DNA from: an uncultured Bacteroidota bacterium
GTDB taxonomy: Bacteria > Bacteroidota > Bacteroidia > Flavobacteriales > Flavobacteriaceae
Reading direction: 5' to 3'
DNA: 64,000 bases
Assembly (NCBI GenBank): GCA_902595825.1
Contig: CACJRP010000001.1
Span: 85,715-149,714, forward strand
Shown here: piece by piece, positions 35,297 through 45,500 of the stretch
Layout: each line of letters opens with the position of its first letter
How positions within the stretch are numbered: position 1 is the stretch's first letter
The notes under the pieces: model-generated
What the model was told of the DNA's origin: nothing
What the model saw: only the letters and a program-made list of their open reading frames with translations
The model's database searches: none
Program-made: the position numbers and the translations under genes

Positions 35297-36649
35297 CTAG
35301 CTTCCACCAATAAGTTTAAGTTTTCCTTCTTTGCTATTAAATTCTTCTACTTCACTTCTAGATATGCTAGTTCCCCAAACATATGCCCTTTTCAGGTTTT
35401 TAAATTTTTTAAGTACTTCAATTGATTTACTCGTGATTTTTGTGTTATGGATATTAAGTATTTCAAGATTATCCAGTGATTGGAGAATTTTAATGCTTTC
35501 GTCATCAATATTATTATCTTGGATTTCAAGTTTGACTAAGTTTTCAAAACTAGATATACCTTTAACTAATTCATTGGATAAATTTGAAGATTTTGCAGTG
35601 AAATAAGTAACGTTTCTTCTAACCTTTTCAAGTTTTTCAATGTCAGAAATACTGACATTTTTCTTTAAGTATTTCACAGAAAGGAATTTCTTGTCATCTG
35701 AAATATACTTTATTTGAAATAGATTGTTATCAATATTTTGAACTAAAGACTCGTCTAATCTTTCTATTATAAGTTTTTCAAACCATTGTTTTTCAGCAAA
35801 ATTTAGACTGTAAAGCATTTCAAGGGATTCTTTTATGTCGTCTTCAACTTTTAACGAGGCTAAAATTTCATTTGATTTGTCTAGATTATTAATCCACCAA
35901 ATCAAAGTTTTAATTTCATCAAAAGACACAGGCTCTCCATCTGGAGGCATATATTTAAGTTCACTTGTTGGCAAAGTAATTCTTTTTATCAATAAACTTT
36001 TTCTGGGGTCAGATTTATTTATGGGATTTCCGCTACTACCGCCCTTTAAAAGATTACTATAGGAATCCATATTTAGATTTCCTCTAGATATTTCTTTGTT
36101 GTGGCAAGAAACACATTTTTGATTAAAAATAGGTTGTATGAGATCATCATAAACTTTAACAGAGTCAATTTCTAATTCTACATATTTATTTTTTTTAACA
36201 ACCAACTCTTTAATGTTTTCAGGAGCATAATCAACAAGATATGTCTCACCATGTGTCAAATTTCCACCATAATGACCAGTTAAAGTCAAAAGAACAATTA
36301 TTGCGGTGTTTGACAATGTCTTTAGTGAAGAAGAAAATAAATTTGAAAAAATGGATAACCTCAAAAACCATGACATAAATGAGATGGCGGTTAATGACAA
36401 ACCAAAAATTTTATGCATAAATAAATTTTCATTTATATAATGGCCAGTCTCTGCGATTAAAAGACCCAAAATTGTTGTTATGACAGAGGAAAAGAAGGCA
36501 ACAAACCAAGTAAAATTAATTATGCTCTGATTAATTTTTATTTTAAAAATTGAGCAATAAATTTCGATTAGAATAGCTAAGATCAAAAATCCAATTGGTA
36601 AGTGAACTAGCAATGGGTGAAATCTACCTAGAAAGAAAATAGCTTCCAA
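35297..36649 (-). CDS. DUF2231 membrane protein fused to cytochrome c and LRR domains
   Basis: A 450-aa three-part protein. Residues 1-125 hold four transmembrane helices of the DUF2231 type (GRFHPLLVHLPIGFLIL). Residues 165-260 are a planctomycete-type C-domain with one heme site C179-x2-C182-H183 and a probable axial Met in YMPPDGEP. Residues 330-450 are leucine-rich repeats (LVKLEIQDNNIDDESIKIL, LEILNIHNTKITSKSIEVL). The start is TTG, since the next Met is residue 79. It follows the NHL gene directly. Likely an inner-membrane electron-transfer anchor with a periplasmic binding face; this is inferred. Confidence 0.88.
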   Translation of the reverse strand: MEAIFFLGRFHPLLVHLPIGFLILAILIEIYCSIFKIKINQSIINFTWFVAFFSSVITTILGLLIAETGHYINENLFMHKIFGLSLTAISFMSWFLRLSIFSNLFSSSLKTLSNTAIIVLLTLTGHYGGNLTHGETYLVDYAPENIKELVVKKNKYVELEIDSVKVYDDLIQPIFNQKCVSCHNKEISRGNLNMDSYSNLLKGGSSGNPINKSDPRKSLLIKRITLPTSELKYMPPDGEPVSFDEIKTLIWWINNLDKSNEILASLKVEDDIKESLEMLYSLNFAEKQWFEKLIIERLDESLVQNIDNNLFQIKYISDDKKFLSVKYLKKNVSISDIEKLEKVRRNVTYFTAKSSNLSNELVKGISSFENLVKLEIQDNNIDDESIKILQSLDNLEILNIHNTKITSKSIEVLKKFKNLKRAYVWGTSISRSEVEEFNSKEGKLKLIGGS

Positions 36650-36660
36650 AAGAAAAAAGT

Positions 36661-37716
36661 TTAAACTCTATTTAATTTTAAAGGAGTTGTTCTCCCAGAG
36701 TTCCATTGAGGAACATAGATGTTTTCATCATCATCTATACAAACATCATGAGGATTAAGGAAACTACGATCATCATAAACAGGTTTATTAATTACTCCAT
36801 TGTTGTATGATGGCTTACCTCCTCCTGGTAGTGATACTACTTTATTTTTTTTATCTAAAACTGCAATCATTCCGTCATAGTTCCACCAATTGTAAGTGTT
36901 AATAATCGCAAAATAAAGGTTATCTCCTTTAATAACTGGTCTACACATCCAATAACCAGGAAGGGAGATAGTTTCTATATGTTTTCCACTCAAGGTAAAT
37001 CTTTTGAACTCATTTTTTGTTCTAGATGAAATAAGGAGAGTTGGATTTTGATTAAAACGGCTATCAAGTGTTATTCCATGACAACAATCAAAATGATTTT
37101 CACCATCACCTTTACCTCCAAAATGTCCTAAATAGTTTCCTTTTTGGTCATATTTAATTATAAAATCTTTACCGTAACCGTCTGCAACATAAATATCTCC
37201 GTTTGGTGCTATTGTAGTCTCAGTTGGTTTAAAATCATCCTGTGAAGAATAATCATTGATTTCCTTTGGATAAAAAATTTCGAGAATTAATTTTCCATTT
37301 AAGTCAGTTTTACAAACTCTATGCAGATCCGGATCAGTAATGTATAAAAATTCAGTACCACCTTCATTACTTATTGTCAAACCGTGGGCACCATTAAAAC
37401 CCACACTCCAACCATCTAAAACCTTTCCATCTTTATTATAGATCAAAACGTTGTTTTTTTTGTGAGTTGTTGTCATGAACAATCTTCCCTTTTTATCCAT
37501 CACCATTTCATGACAATGGTGAACTGGATGAGTATTGACATTTTGTTTGCTCCAGCTTTTATCAACTTTATAGATAAATCCGTTATGTCCAACTGTATTT
37601 TCTAATGATTTGCTTTTACTAGCAATGGAGAATGTTTTATCAGCTGTAGCAATACCTAGTCCAACAAAAGCGGAATTTTTTAAAAAGTTTCTCCTAGAAT
37701 TATTATTTTTCTTCAT
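36661..37716 (-). CDS. Tat-exported NHL-repeat beta-propeller protein
   Basis: A 351-aa protein with a twin-arginine signal (NNSRRNFLKNSAFVGLGIA). The remainder is a six-bladed NHL/peptidylglycine lyase-like propeller: GWSVGFNGAHGLTIS, PNGDIYVADGYGKDFIIKYD, FLNPHDVCIDDDENIYVPQW. Several His and Asp residues face the propeller core, as in metal-dependent relatives, but I cannot name a reaction. It overlaps the DUF1501 gene by 4 bp and shares with it export by the Tat route, which implies folding or cofactor insertion before export. Confidence 0.82.
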   Translation of the reverse strand: MKKNNNSRRNFLKNSAFVGLGIATADKTFSIASKSKSLENTVGHNGFIYKVDKSWSKQNVNTHPVHHCHEMVMDKKGRLFMTTTHKKNNVLIYNKDGKVLDGWSVGFNGAHGLTISNEGGTEFLYITDPDLHRVCKTDLNGKLILEIFYPKEINDYSSQDDFKPTETTIAPNGDIYVADGYGKDFIIKYDQKGNYLGHFGGKGDGENHFDCCHGITLDSRFNQNPTLLISSRTKNEFKRFTLSGKHIETISLPGYWMCRPVIKGDNLYFAIINTYNWWNYDGMIAVLDKKNKVVSLPGGGKPSYNNGVINKPVYDDRSFLNPHDVCIDDDENIYVPQWNSGRTTPLKLNRV

Positions 37717-39170
37717 ACAAGTATATCATTTACAATTTTGCCGTGAACATCAGTTAATCTATATCTTCTACCCTGATGCTTGAACGTTAATCTTTCGTGA
37801 TCAAGGCCTAAAAGATGTAGGATTGTAGCTTGAAAATCATGAACGTGTACAGGGTTTTCTCTTAAATTATAGCCAAAATCATCTGTAGCTCCATAGGTAA
37901 TCCCTTTCTTAACACCAGCCCCAGCCATAAAAATAGTAAAACATCTAGGATGATGATCTCTACCATAGTCAGCATCTAGAATGTTTCCTTGAGTGTAGTT
38001 TGTTCTTCCAAATTCTCCACCCCATATCACTAGCGTATCTTCTAAAAGACCCCTTTGTTTTAGATCCATTATAAGAGCGGCAGATGGTTGGTCTGTATCC
38101 TTACATTGTATTTTTAATTCTTTATTTAAATTTCCATGGTGGTCCCACCCTTGGTGATAAAGTTGAACAAATTTGACATCCTTTTCGATGAGTTTTCTTG
38201 CTAGCAAACAATTAGCAGCGAATGTTCCAGGGTTTTTGCTATCTTCTCCATACATGTCAAAAATATAATCTGGTTCGTTAGAAACGTCCATAACTTCAGG
38301 GACAGAAGTTTGCATTCTGTAAGCCATTTCATATTGTGACATCCTAGATAAAATCTCAGGATCTCCTATGTCTCTATAATTATCGTCTTCTAGTTTCTTT
38401 AAATACTCTAATTGTTCCCTTCTTAAATCACCTGTTACACCGGGTGGATTTTGCAAATAAAGAACAGCGTCCTTTCCAGATCTAAATTGAACACCTTGAT
38501 ATTTAGATGGTAAAAAACCATTGCCCCAAGACCGTGCATACAGAGGTTGACCTTGTTTATCTTTTGTAACTAATACAACAAACTCAGGTAAATTTTTGTT
38601 ATCGGAACCTAAACCATAACTAATCCATGATCCCATAGAAGGCCTTCCAGGAAGGTTTGAGCCAGTTTGAATGAATGTAACAGCCGGGTCATGATTGATT
38701 TCTTCGGTGTACATTGACTTTACAAAACATAATTCGTCAACAATTTTTGATGTGTAAGGCATTAACTCACTGACCCAAGCTCCACTTTGACCATACTGTT
38801 TAAAATCATAAATAGATGAAACTAAAGGAAAAGATGCCTGACCTGCACTCATACCTGTCAGTCTTTGTCCACCTCTTACGCTGGGGGGAAGTTCTTTACC
38901 ATGCATCTTTGTAAGAAGAGGTTTGTGATCGAAAAGATCAATCTGGGAGGGGGCACCACTTTGAAATAAATATATAATTCTTTTTGCCTTTGCTGGAAAA
39001 TGAGGTAATTGTGGGGGAAGGATTGTATTATTGAAATTTGAAATACCGTCAAAAGCTCTCGCAGGACTTATTAAGGAACCCAGAGTGAGAGCACCAAGTC
39101 CAAGGGAAGTTTTAGTTAAAAAATCTCTCCTAGAAAACTTTTCGTTATGGTGATGGTGATTACAATTCAT
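37713..39170 (-). CDS. Tat-exported DUF1501 protein, sulfatase/phosphatase-like fold
   Basis: A 485-aa protein with a Tat signal (EKFSRRDFLTKTSLGLG) preceded by four consecutive His. DUF1501 proteins have an alkaline-phosphatase-like fold; the conserved set here includes FQSGAPSQIDLFDHKP, VWGGEFGRTNYTQGN, GRDHHPRCFTIFMAGAGVKKG and the C-terminal HVHDFQATILHLLGLDHERL. The partner is nearly always a PSD1/DUF1549-DUF1553 protein, encoded here just upstream. Biochemical function is unknown; the pair is most expanded in Planctomycetes. ATGA overlap with the NHL gene. Confidence 0.92.
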   Translation of the reverse strand: MNCNHHHHNEKFSRRDFLTKTSLGLGALTLGSLISPARAFDGISNFNNTILPPQLPHFPAKAKRIIYLFQSGAPSQIDLFDHKPLLTKMHGKELPPSVRGGQRLTGMSAGQASFPLVSSIYDFKQYGQSGAWVSELMPYTSKIVDELCFVKSMYTEEINHDPAVTFIQTGSNLPGRPSMGSWISYGLGSDNKNLPEFVVLVTKDKQGQPLYARSWGNGFLPSKYQGVQFRSGKDAVLYLQNPPGVTGDLRREQLEYLKKLEDDNYRDIGDPEILSRMSQYEMAYRMQTSVPEVMDVSNEPDYIFDMYGEDSKNPGTFAANCLLARKLIEKDVKFVQLYHQGWDHHGNLNKELKIQCKDTDQPSAALIMDLKQRGLLEDTLVIWGGEFGRTNYTQGNILDADYGRDHHPRCFTIFMAGAGVKKGITYGATDDFGYNLRENPVHVHDFQATILHLLGLDHERLTFKHQGRRYRLTDVHGKIVNDILV

Positions 39171-39178
39171 ATTTTGAT

Positions 39179-39316
39179 TTATCTTTTCATATAAACTTCA
39201 TCATGATTGAGCATTACATTTGCTACCATGGAAAGTGCTGCGGTTTTATATAAATTTAAGGTTTTATCTCTAGGTTTTTTTCCATTTTTAAAAATATTGT
39301 ATGCAAGTTTAGGGTT
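39179..39316 (-). other. Detached in-frame C-terminal tail of the PSD1 gene
   Basis: Directly after the TAA at 39317-39319, the same frame reads 45 sense codons to TAA 39179-39181: first NPKLAYNIFKNGKKPRDKTL, then NLYKTAALSMVANVMLNHDE and VYMKR. The ending (A-x3-VAN-x2-LNxDE) is the normal conserved end of DUF1553 proteins, and the true end would lie 8 bp from the DUF1501 start, as expected in an operon. A single C-to-T change (CAA to TAA) would explain it. Confidence 0.75.
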
Positions 39317-42300
39317 TTACTTGAATTTTATAAGCTGCTCGTCATATAATTTTCTAAGTAATTCTATTTCCTTATCTCTAGGTTTTCTTGAGGTGCAAAG
39401 ACGGAAACCATGCTTTATTGATTCATCAATAGAGGAAGGCTTTTCTTTTTGAATCCTCTCTGCAAGAATTCTTGATGCCTCAACAAACTGTGGATCATTC
39501 AATAAAACGAGTGCCTGCAAAGGTGTGTTGGTTATTTCTCTTTTTACCGTACAAACCTCTCTTGTTGGAGCATCAAAAGTAGACATAGAAGGAGGTGGGT
39601 TTGTTCGTCTTATAAATGTGTACATGCTTCTTCGATATAAACTATCACCAGTTGACTCGTTGTAATTTAAAAGTTTAATTGAATAATTAGATTTTTCTAT
39701 CCATAGACCTTTAGGCTGATAGGGTTTGACACTTTTTCCACCTATATGTTTTACAAGTAATCCGCTAGCAGCCAAGGCGTTATCTCTGATCATTTCGGCT
39801 GGAAGCCTATAACTGTTACTTCTAGATAGGAGTATATTATCGGGATCAATTTCAACTTGCTTTTGACTTGGTTTAGAAGATTGCATATAGGTATGTGATG
39901 TTACCATCAATCTTAATAAATCACGAATATCCCAATCCTTTTCCATAAAATAGTTAGAAAGATATTCAAGTAATTTAGGGTGAGAGGGAAGTTGACCTTG
40001 AACCCCAAAGTCACCAGGAGTATTTACAATACCCCTGCCAAAAATCATCTGCCAATACCTATTAACTGCAACTCTAGCAGTCAGTGGATTTTTTTTATCG
40101 AATATCCATTTGGATAGACCTAGCCTATTTTTGGGCATTTCAGCAGACATTTTGGGAAGTTTAGATGGAACATCCGCTTCAACTTCAAAACTAGGTGATT
40201 GATAGCTTCCTCTATCATAAAGAAAAGTCTTTCTTTTATCTTTCATCTCCTCCATTACCATAACCGTTTTGACATCAGTGATGTTTTTTAGCCATTGTTT
40301 TTTTAAATTTTTAATTTGATTTTTAATTTTTTTTGTGGATATGTCATTGTATACTAAATGCTCAACTTTTTCTCTATCATCTAAATGTTTTTTATCTAAG
40401 CTGTATGTGTTATATAAATTTTTTAATTCATAAGTACTTATTGGTTTGTTAAAAATAAATAGTTCGTCCATTAAGCCTTCGACCCATCCATTATCACCAG
40501 AAGAAAAATCTCCCGAGGCTCCAATTTTAAGTGCTTGTTCTTGGAGGTAAATTCCGCTGCTTGAAACAGGTAAAATTGATTTTTTTAAATTATCAAAAAC
40601 TACTTTTTTGTGAATTTTTTCACCATTTAAAAATAAATTAATACCTGAAGAATTTCCACTGCCATCATATGAAAATGCTATGTGATACCAGTTATTTACT
40701 TTCAACGAGTCAACTGATTTAGCATGAATGGCGTCACCAGGTAGAGAACTAACTAGCCTTAAATTCAAATAATTTTTATCATCCAGAATTAAATCCCATC
40801 CTCTCCACCAAGAGTTTTTTCCACCGGTAGTTGTGAGTAGACTCTGGGTAAAACCTTTTTTTCTTTTTGTGGTTTTAAACCAAAAAGCTCCAGAAAATGG
40901 ATCTGTCCACTCAAAGTTTGGGACCTTTTCAACAAATACTTGATTACTGCCATCAAATTTCAATGCATTCCCTTGTATGCCCTTTTCAAGCTTTTGATTA
41001 CTGTAAGAAGTTATATCTCTACTATTGTCAATAATGTAATCTGTTTCACGCCCAGATGTACCTTGAACTATAATTATTTTATCATCACTTATAACTCTCT
41101 GTTTACTTATTTTGTCAAAAGAAACTTTTTCAATTATATTTTTTTTGGGTACAGCGCTAGATTCAAAATTTGAAAGCTTATCAGCATAATTATAAAAATT
41201 ATTTAATTCGGATATCTTAGTCCTGAGATCCCTCTCTTTCTCATCAATTGCTAGTTCTAATTTATTCAATTTTTTTTCAGTTTTTTGGTCAGGAAGAAAA
41301 AGTAAAGGTCCAAAGTCTCCATCATCACCAGTCATTCCAATTTCTCTAGTTTGGTTAAAAAATGCTGATAATTGATAATAATCTTTTTGAGAAATAGGAT
41401 CAAATTTGTGATCATGACATTTTGCACACATGAGTGTTAGTCCCATTACAGCTGTTCCTAAAGTTTCTGTTCTATCGAAAACGTAATTCAAACGCCACTC
41501 TTCATCAATGACGCCTCCTTCGGCTGTCATGGGATTATTTCTATTAAATGCGGTAGCCAATTTCTCATCTTTTGTAGCGTTTTCTCTCATGTCACCGCTG
41601 AGCTGAACAGAAACAAATTCATCGTAGGGGGTATTGTTTTTAAATGCTTTGATTACCCAATCTCTCCAAGGCCACATAGTCCTTATGCCGTCTGCATGAA
41701 GCCCATGAGAGTCAGCATATCTAGATACGTCTAACCAATCCATCGTTAATCTCTCTGCATGCTCATCACTATCGAGGAGTCTATTTACAACATTTAGGTA
41801 TGCGTTTTTGTCATCCGACTTTATAAAAGATTCAACCTCGTCAATTGATGGTGGCAAACCGGTCAAGTCGAAATATAGTCTTCTAATTAATTTCTCTTTA
41901 GAAGACAGAGGGGAAAACTCTAGTCCTTTATTTTGAAGTTTTTTAGAAATAAAATAATCAATTGGATTTTCATGTTGTTCTGAAGACGAACTTGATACTT
42001 TTTGAACTGGTAAAAAAGACCAATGTTCTTTCCACTCCGCTCCTTGTTCAATCCATTTTAAGAGGATTGCTTTTTCAGTATTTGTCAAACTCAAATTTGA
42101 TTCAGGAGTTGGCATTACTTCATCGGGATCATTTGATAAAATCCTGTGGGCCATTTCACTCCCGTAGATACTTCCGGGATCTATAGCTATTCTTCCACTA
42201 GATAATTTCATAAATGCAGTCTTTTCTTGATCCAGCCTAAGTCCTGCTCTTCTTGATTTTTCGTCAGGTCCATGGCAAGAATAACATCTATCAGAAAGTA

Positions 42301-42433
42301 TTGGTTTTACATGATAATTGAAGTCAACTTTTTCTGGAATTTCCTCATATTTTACTTCAACCTCTTTCGGTACAGTAAGAGTACATCCGAATATAAAAAG
42401 CAACAAAATAAAAGTCAAAAATCTCATACCCAT
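39317..42433 (-). CDS. Planctomycete-type cytochrome / PSD1 lipoprotein, C-terminus cut by a stop codon
   Basis: A 1038-aa lipoprotein (lipobox LFIFGC). Domains in order: PSCyt1 heme domain with C50-x2-C53-H54 (RCYSCHGPDEKSRRAGLR), DUF1549 (residues about 145-360; ends CAKCHDHKFDPISQKDYYQL, a second CxxCH), a LamG-like domain (about 520-700), and DUF1553/PSD1 (RVAVNRYWQMIFGRGIVNT, VQGQLPSHPKLLEYL). The protein ends LRKLYDEQLIKFK at a TAA, but the frame continues for 45 codons with the expected tail of the family, so this is probably a nonsense mutation. It is the usual partner of DUF1501. Confidence 0.88.
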   Translation of the reverse strand: MGMRFLTFILLLFIFGCTLTVPKEVEVKYEEIPEKVDFNYHVKPILSDRCYSCHGPDEKSRRAGLRLDQEKTAFMKLSSGRIAIDPGSIYGSEMAHRILSNDPDEVMPTPESNLSLTNTEKAILLKWIEQGAEWKEHWSFLPVQKVSSSSSEQHENPIDYFISKKLQNKGLEFSPLSSKEKLIRRLYFDLTGLPPSIDEVESFIKSDDKNAYLNVVNRLLDSDEHAERLTMDWLDVSRYADSHGLHADGIRTMWPWRDWVIKAFKNNTPYDEFVSVQLSGDMRENATKDEKLATAFNRNNPMTAEGGVIDEEWRLNYVFDRTETLGTAVMGLTLMCAKCHDHKFDPISQKDYYQLSAFFNQTREIGMTGDDGDFGPLLFLPDQKTEKKLNKLELAIDEKERDLRTKISELNNFYNYADKLSNFESSAVPKKNIIEKVSFDKISKQRVISDDKIIIVQGTSGRETDYIIDNSRDITSYSNQKLEKGIQGNALKFDGSNQVFVEKVPNFEWTDPFSGAFWFKTTKRKKGFTQSLLTTTGGKNSWWRGWDLILDDKNYLNLRLVSSLPGDAIHAKSVDSLKVNNWYHIAFSYDGSGNSSGINLFLNGEKIHKKVVFDNLKKSILPVSSSGIYLQEQALKIGASGDFSSGDNGWVEGLMDELFIFNKPISTYELKNLYNTYSLDKKHLDDREKVEHLVYNDISTKKIKNQIKNLKKQWLKNITDVKTVMVMEEMKDKRKTFLYDRGSYQSPSFEVEADVPSKLPKMSAEMPKNRLGLSKWIFDKKNPLTARVAVNRYWQMIFGRGIVNTPGDFGVQGQLPSHPKLLEYLSNYFMEKDWDIRDLLRLMVTSHTYMQSSKPSQKQVEIDPDNILLSRSNSYRLPAEMIRDNALAASGLLVKHIGGKSVKPYQPKGLWIEKSNYSIKLLNYNESTGDSLYRRSMYTFIRRTNPPPSMSTFDAPTREVCTVKREITNTPLQALVLLNDPQFVEASRILAERIQKEKPSSIDESIKHGFRLCTSRKPRDKEIELLRKLYDEQLIKFK

Positions 42434-42592
42434 AAATCAGCTACTAATTTACTAAAAAACATGCAGTTATAAACAATTAAATCTATTGACTTAGTCCAAT
42501 GAATTTTCATGATTATAATAACTTAACATTATGTATTATTTGTTTTACTTATTAAAAAAACTTTTCTTAAAATTAGAATCATGCTACAAAAT

Positions 42593-45500
42593 TTATTTTA
42601 AGGAATTAGCTTTAAATAAATATATGTAATCATTATTTGAAAATATCAATTGGTTGTCATCAAAATCTAAAACTGCTCTATAGTCTTTGTTAATTGGTAA
42701 GGGAAGACTTTTGGTGTTTTTATAATTCATTTTTTTTGTATCTAAATCCAATAATAAACCCCCAGGATTAGCACTAGAAAATCCTAGTTCAGTAACATAT
42801 TTACTAAAATTGCCGACATAGATTAAATTATTTGAATTTTTAAAAAATTTAAAATCCTCAATACAACTAAGTTGAGCTGAAGGAGGTAAAGCATATTTTT
42901 TAAAGTTACCTTCTTCGTTTATAAAAATTGAAGATTCAAGATCATAAATATATTTTATCTCAAGAATATCTTTTTCCCCCCTACCTGTTAAAGATTTAAT
43001 ATCTTTGATTTTTGAAAAATTATTATAGTTAGGAAACTTCTTTTTTAAAAAAGGTAGTTGCTTATCTAGTTTATCTTTTGATGAAAAAGGGACATATTTA
43101 CCAAAAAAATCATAAAATATAATAGGGTCCGGTTGCTGGTTCCCATCGAAGTCATCAAGATATAATTTTACAGGTTTTTTAATTGAAGGCTTCCATTTAA
43201 AGTTTGTCCCAGCATTTCCAGCAATAATATCTATCTTGCCATCTTCATTAAAATCCTTTACCTCAACTACGTTCCACAATCCATTTGTTCTAGAGAGTCC
43301 ATACTCAAAAGTTTTATTTATAAATTTAAAATCATCTTCCTGAATTAAAATAGTTATTGGCATCCAATCACCTACTAAAATAATATCCTCTTTTCCATCG
43401 GAGTTAATATCAACCCATTTACTGTCTGTCACCATTCCATATCTTTGCTGCTCAACTGGTGATAACGTATTATCTTTGTTATTTAGCAAAAAGAAGCTGT
43501 AAGGACTTAGTCCATAAAAACCAGTAATTGACCTTGATCCTACAAACAAGTCATCATAGCCATCATCATTAAAATCAGAGACTGAAACTGATGAACCGTT
43601 GGTCCTTGGAAGAAGGATTTTAAGACGTGTGAAGTTCCCCAAACCATCATTTAAATAGACACGATCCATATAATTTTTATCTAATTCTTTATACTCGTTT
43701 CCGCCACTTACAACATAAAGGTCAAGGTCCCCATCATTGTCTATGTCAAAAGCTGCCGCGTCGGTATCTTCGAATTTATTATCCTTTTGTAAATCAAAAT
43801 TTTTAACCTCATCAAAACCTTTATTTTTTGTAGAAAGAAAAACTTTACCTCTTTGGAATTTCGCACCTCCCATAAAAAAATCTTCAAGACCATCATTATT
43901 AAAGTCTGCTTTAACAACTGCTGGTCCCTCAAATGACAATCTTTCAGGAATTAACCTTTCTTTCTGATAATCATAATACTCAGTTTCTTCATGTTTAATC
44001 GGAAGATAACTTACCTGGAATTTAGTTGGTTTTTTAATTTTGATATCAACTTCATCTTCAAAATTATAGTCCCCTTTTGTGATGGTTACACTTTGATTGG
44101 TATCCGTGATTATCTTTCTTTCTTTATGCCCATCTGGCCACCTAATAACTAAAGAGTCAATTTTATCATTTCCCCCCAAGCCAAAAAAAACATTATGCGA
44201 AGATGAGGACTGAAAGCCTCTAGTTGTGATATTTTCCTTAACAAGTTTATTACCACTTACATATAGTTCAATTCTCGCTCCTTTTGTTACAGGATATTTA
44301 GAATTTCCAGCTAGTTTTAAAGAGATAAAGTTTGATTTTTCAGTTAGATTTTCAAGAATGGTAGCTTCAGAATTTAAATTATTTAAAATTATATCTAGAT
44401 CTCCATCAAGGTCTAAGTCTGCATATGCAGCTCCATTACTGTATGAGGGAACACCTGTATTAGATGCATTTACTTTTTCAAAATTTAATTTTCCATTATT
44501 CTTAAATAAAATGTTTGGAATTTTAAGGGTTGGCATCTTATCAATAAGTTTTTTCTTGAGTACATCCTGCCTTGAATTATTATACTCTGTAAAATCTACA
44601 TTGCTTAAGTAATTAATGTAATCTAAATCATTGGGTCGTTTAAGTATACCATTAGATATAAAAATGTCTTCTTTCCCGTCAGAATCAAAATCTTGTAATA
44701 AAACGCCCCAACTCCAGTCTGTTGCATGTGTATTGGTTTGAATCGCGACATCATAATATGTATTATTACCACTATTTATTTGCATATGGTTTCTTGAAAA
44801 TTGCTGTTCATATCCTAAATCTTTTTTAATTCTTGATATTTTATCTAAGTCCTCACCACCAGATTTTAAAAAAATTTTTGGATCATATGGCATCATATCT
44901 GTTGTAAATACATCTAGTTTTCCATCCTGATTTAAATCGGCAACATCAACTCCCATTGTGAAATGTGATGTATGAGTCATTGATTTTTTTATTGATTCAG
45001 TAAATGTTTTGTCTTTATTGTTTAAATATATATAGTCATTTTCATGAAAATCATTACCAATATATAGGTCTAGCCAGCCATCATTATTGAAATCAGTTGA
45101 AGTTAGAGCTAGTCCGTAACCCAGTGGGCTATCATAAATGTTTGACTCTTTCGTGACATCTACGAACTTTTTTTCTTTTTCGTTTAATCTATTTTCAAAG
45201 AACTTATCGCCAGATAATTCATCCGATTCTCTTCTTTTTTTTGAGCTTCCATAGCTCCTTACTGTATGAATTGCGTGGTTCATTAGATACATGTCTAAAT
45301 CTCCATCTTGATCGTAATCCAAAAATGTAGAATGTGTTGAAAAACCAGAAAAATCTAGTCCCAATTGAAAAGAACTTTCTGTAAAGGTCATGTTTTTATT
45401 ATTGATGTAAAGTAAATTGTGTGTCCCATTAGGACTAAGGGGACTAACTTTACAAACGTATATATCTAAATATCCGTCATTATTTACATCCTCAATGCTA

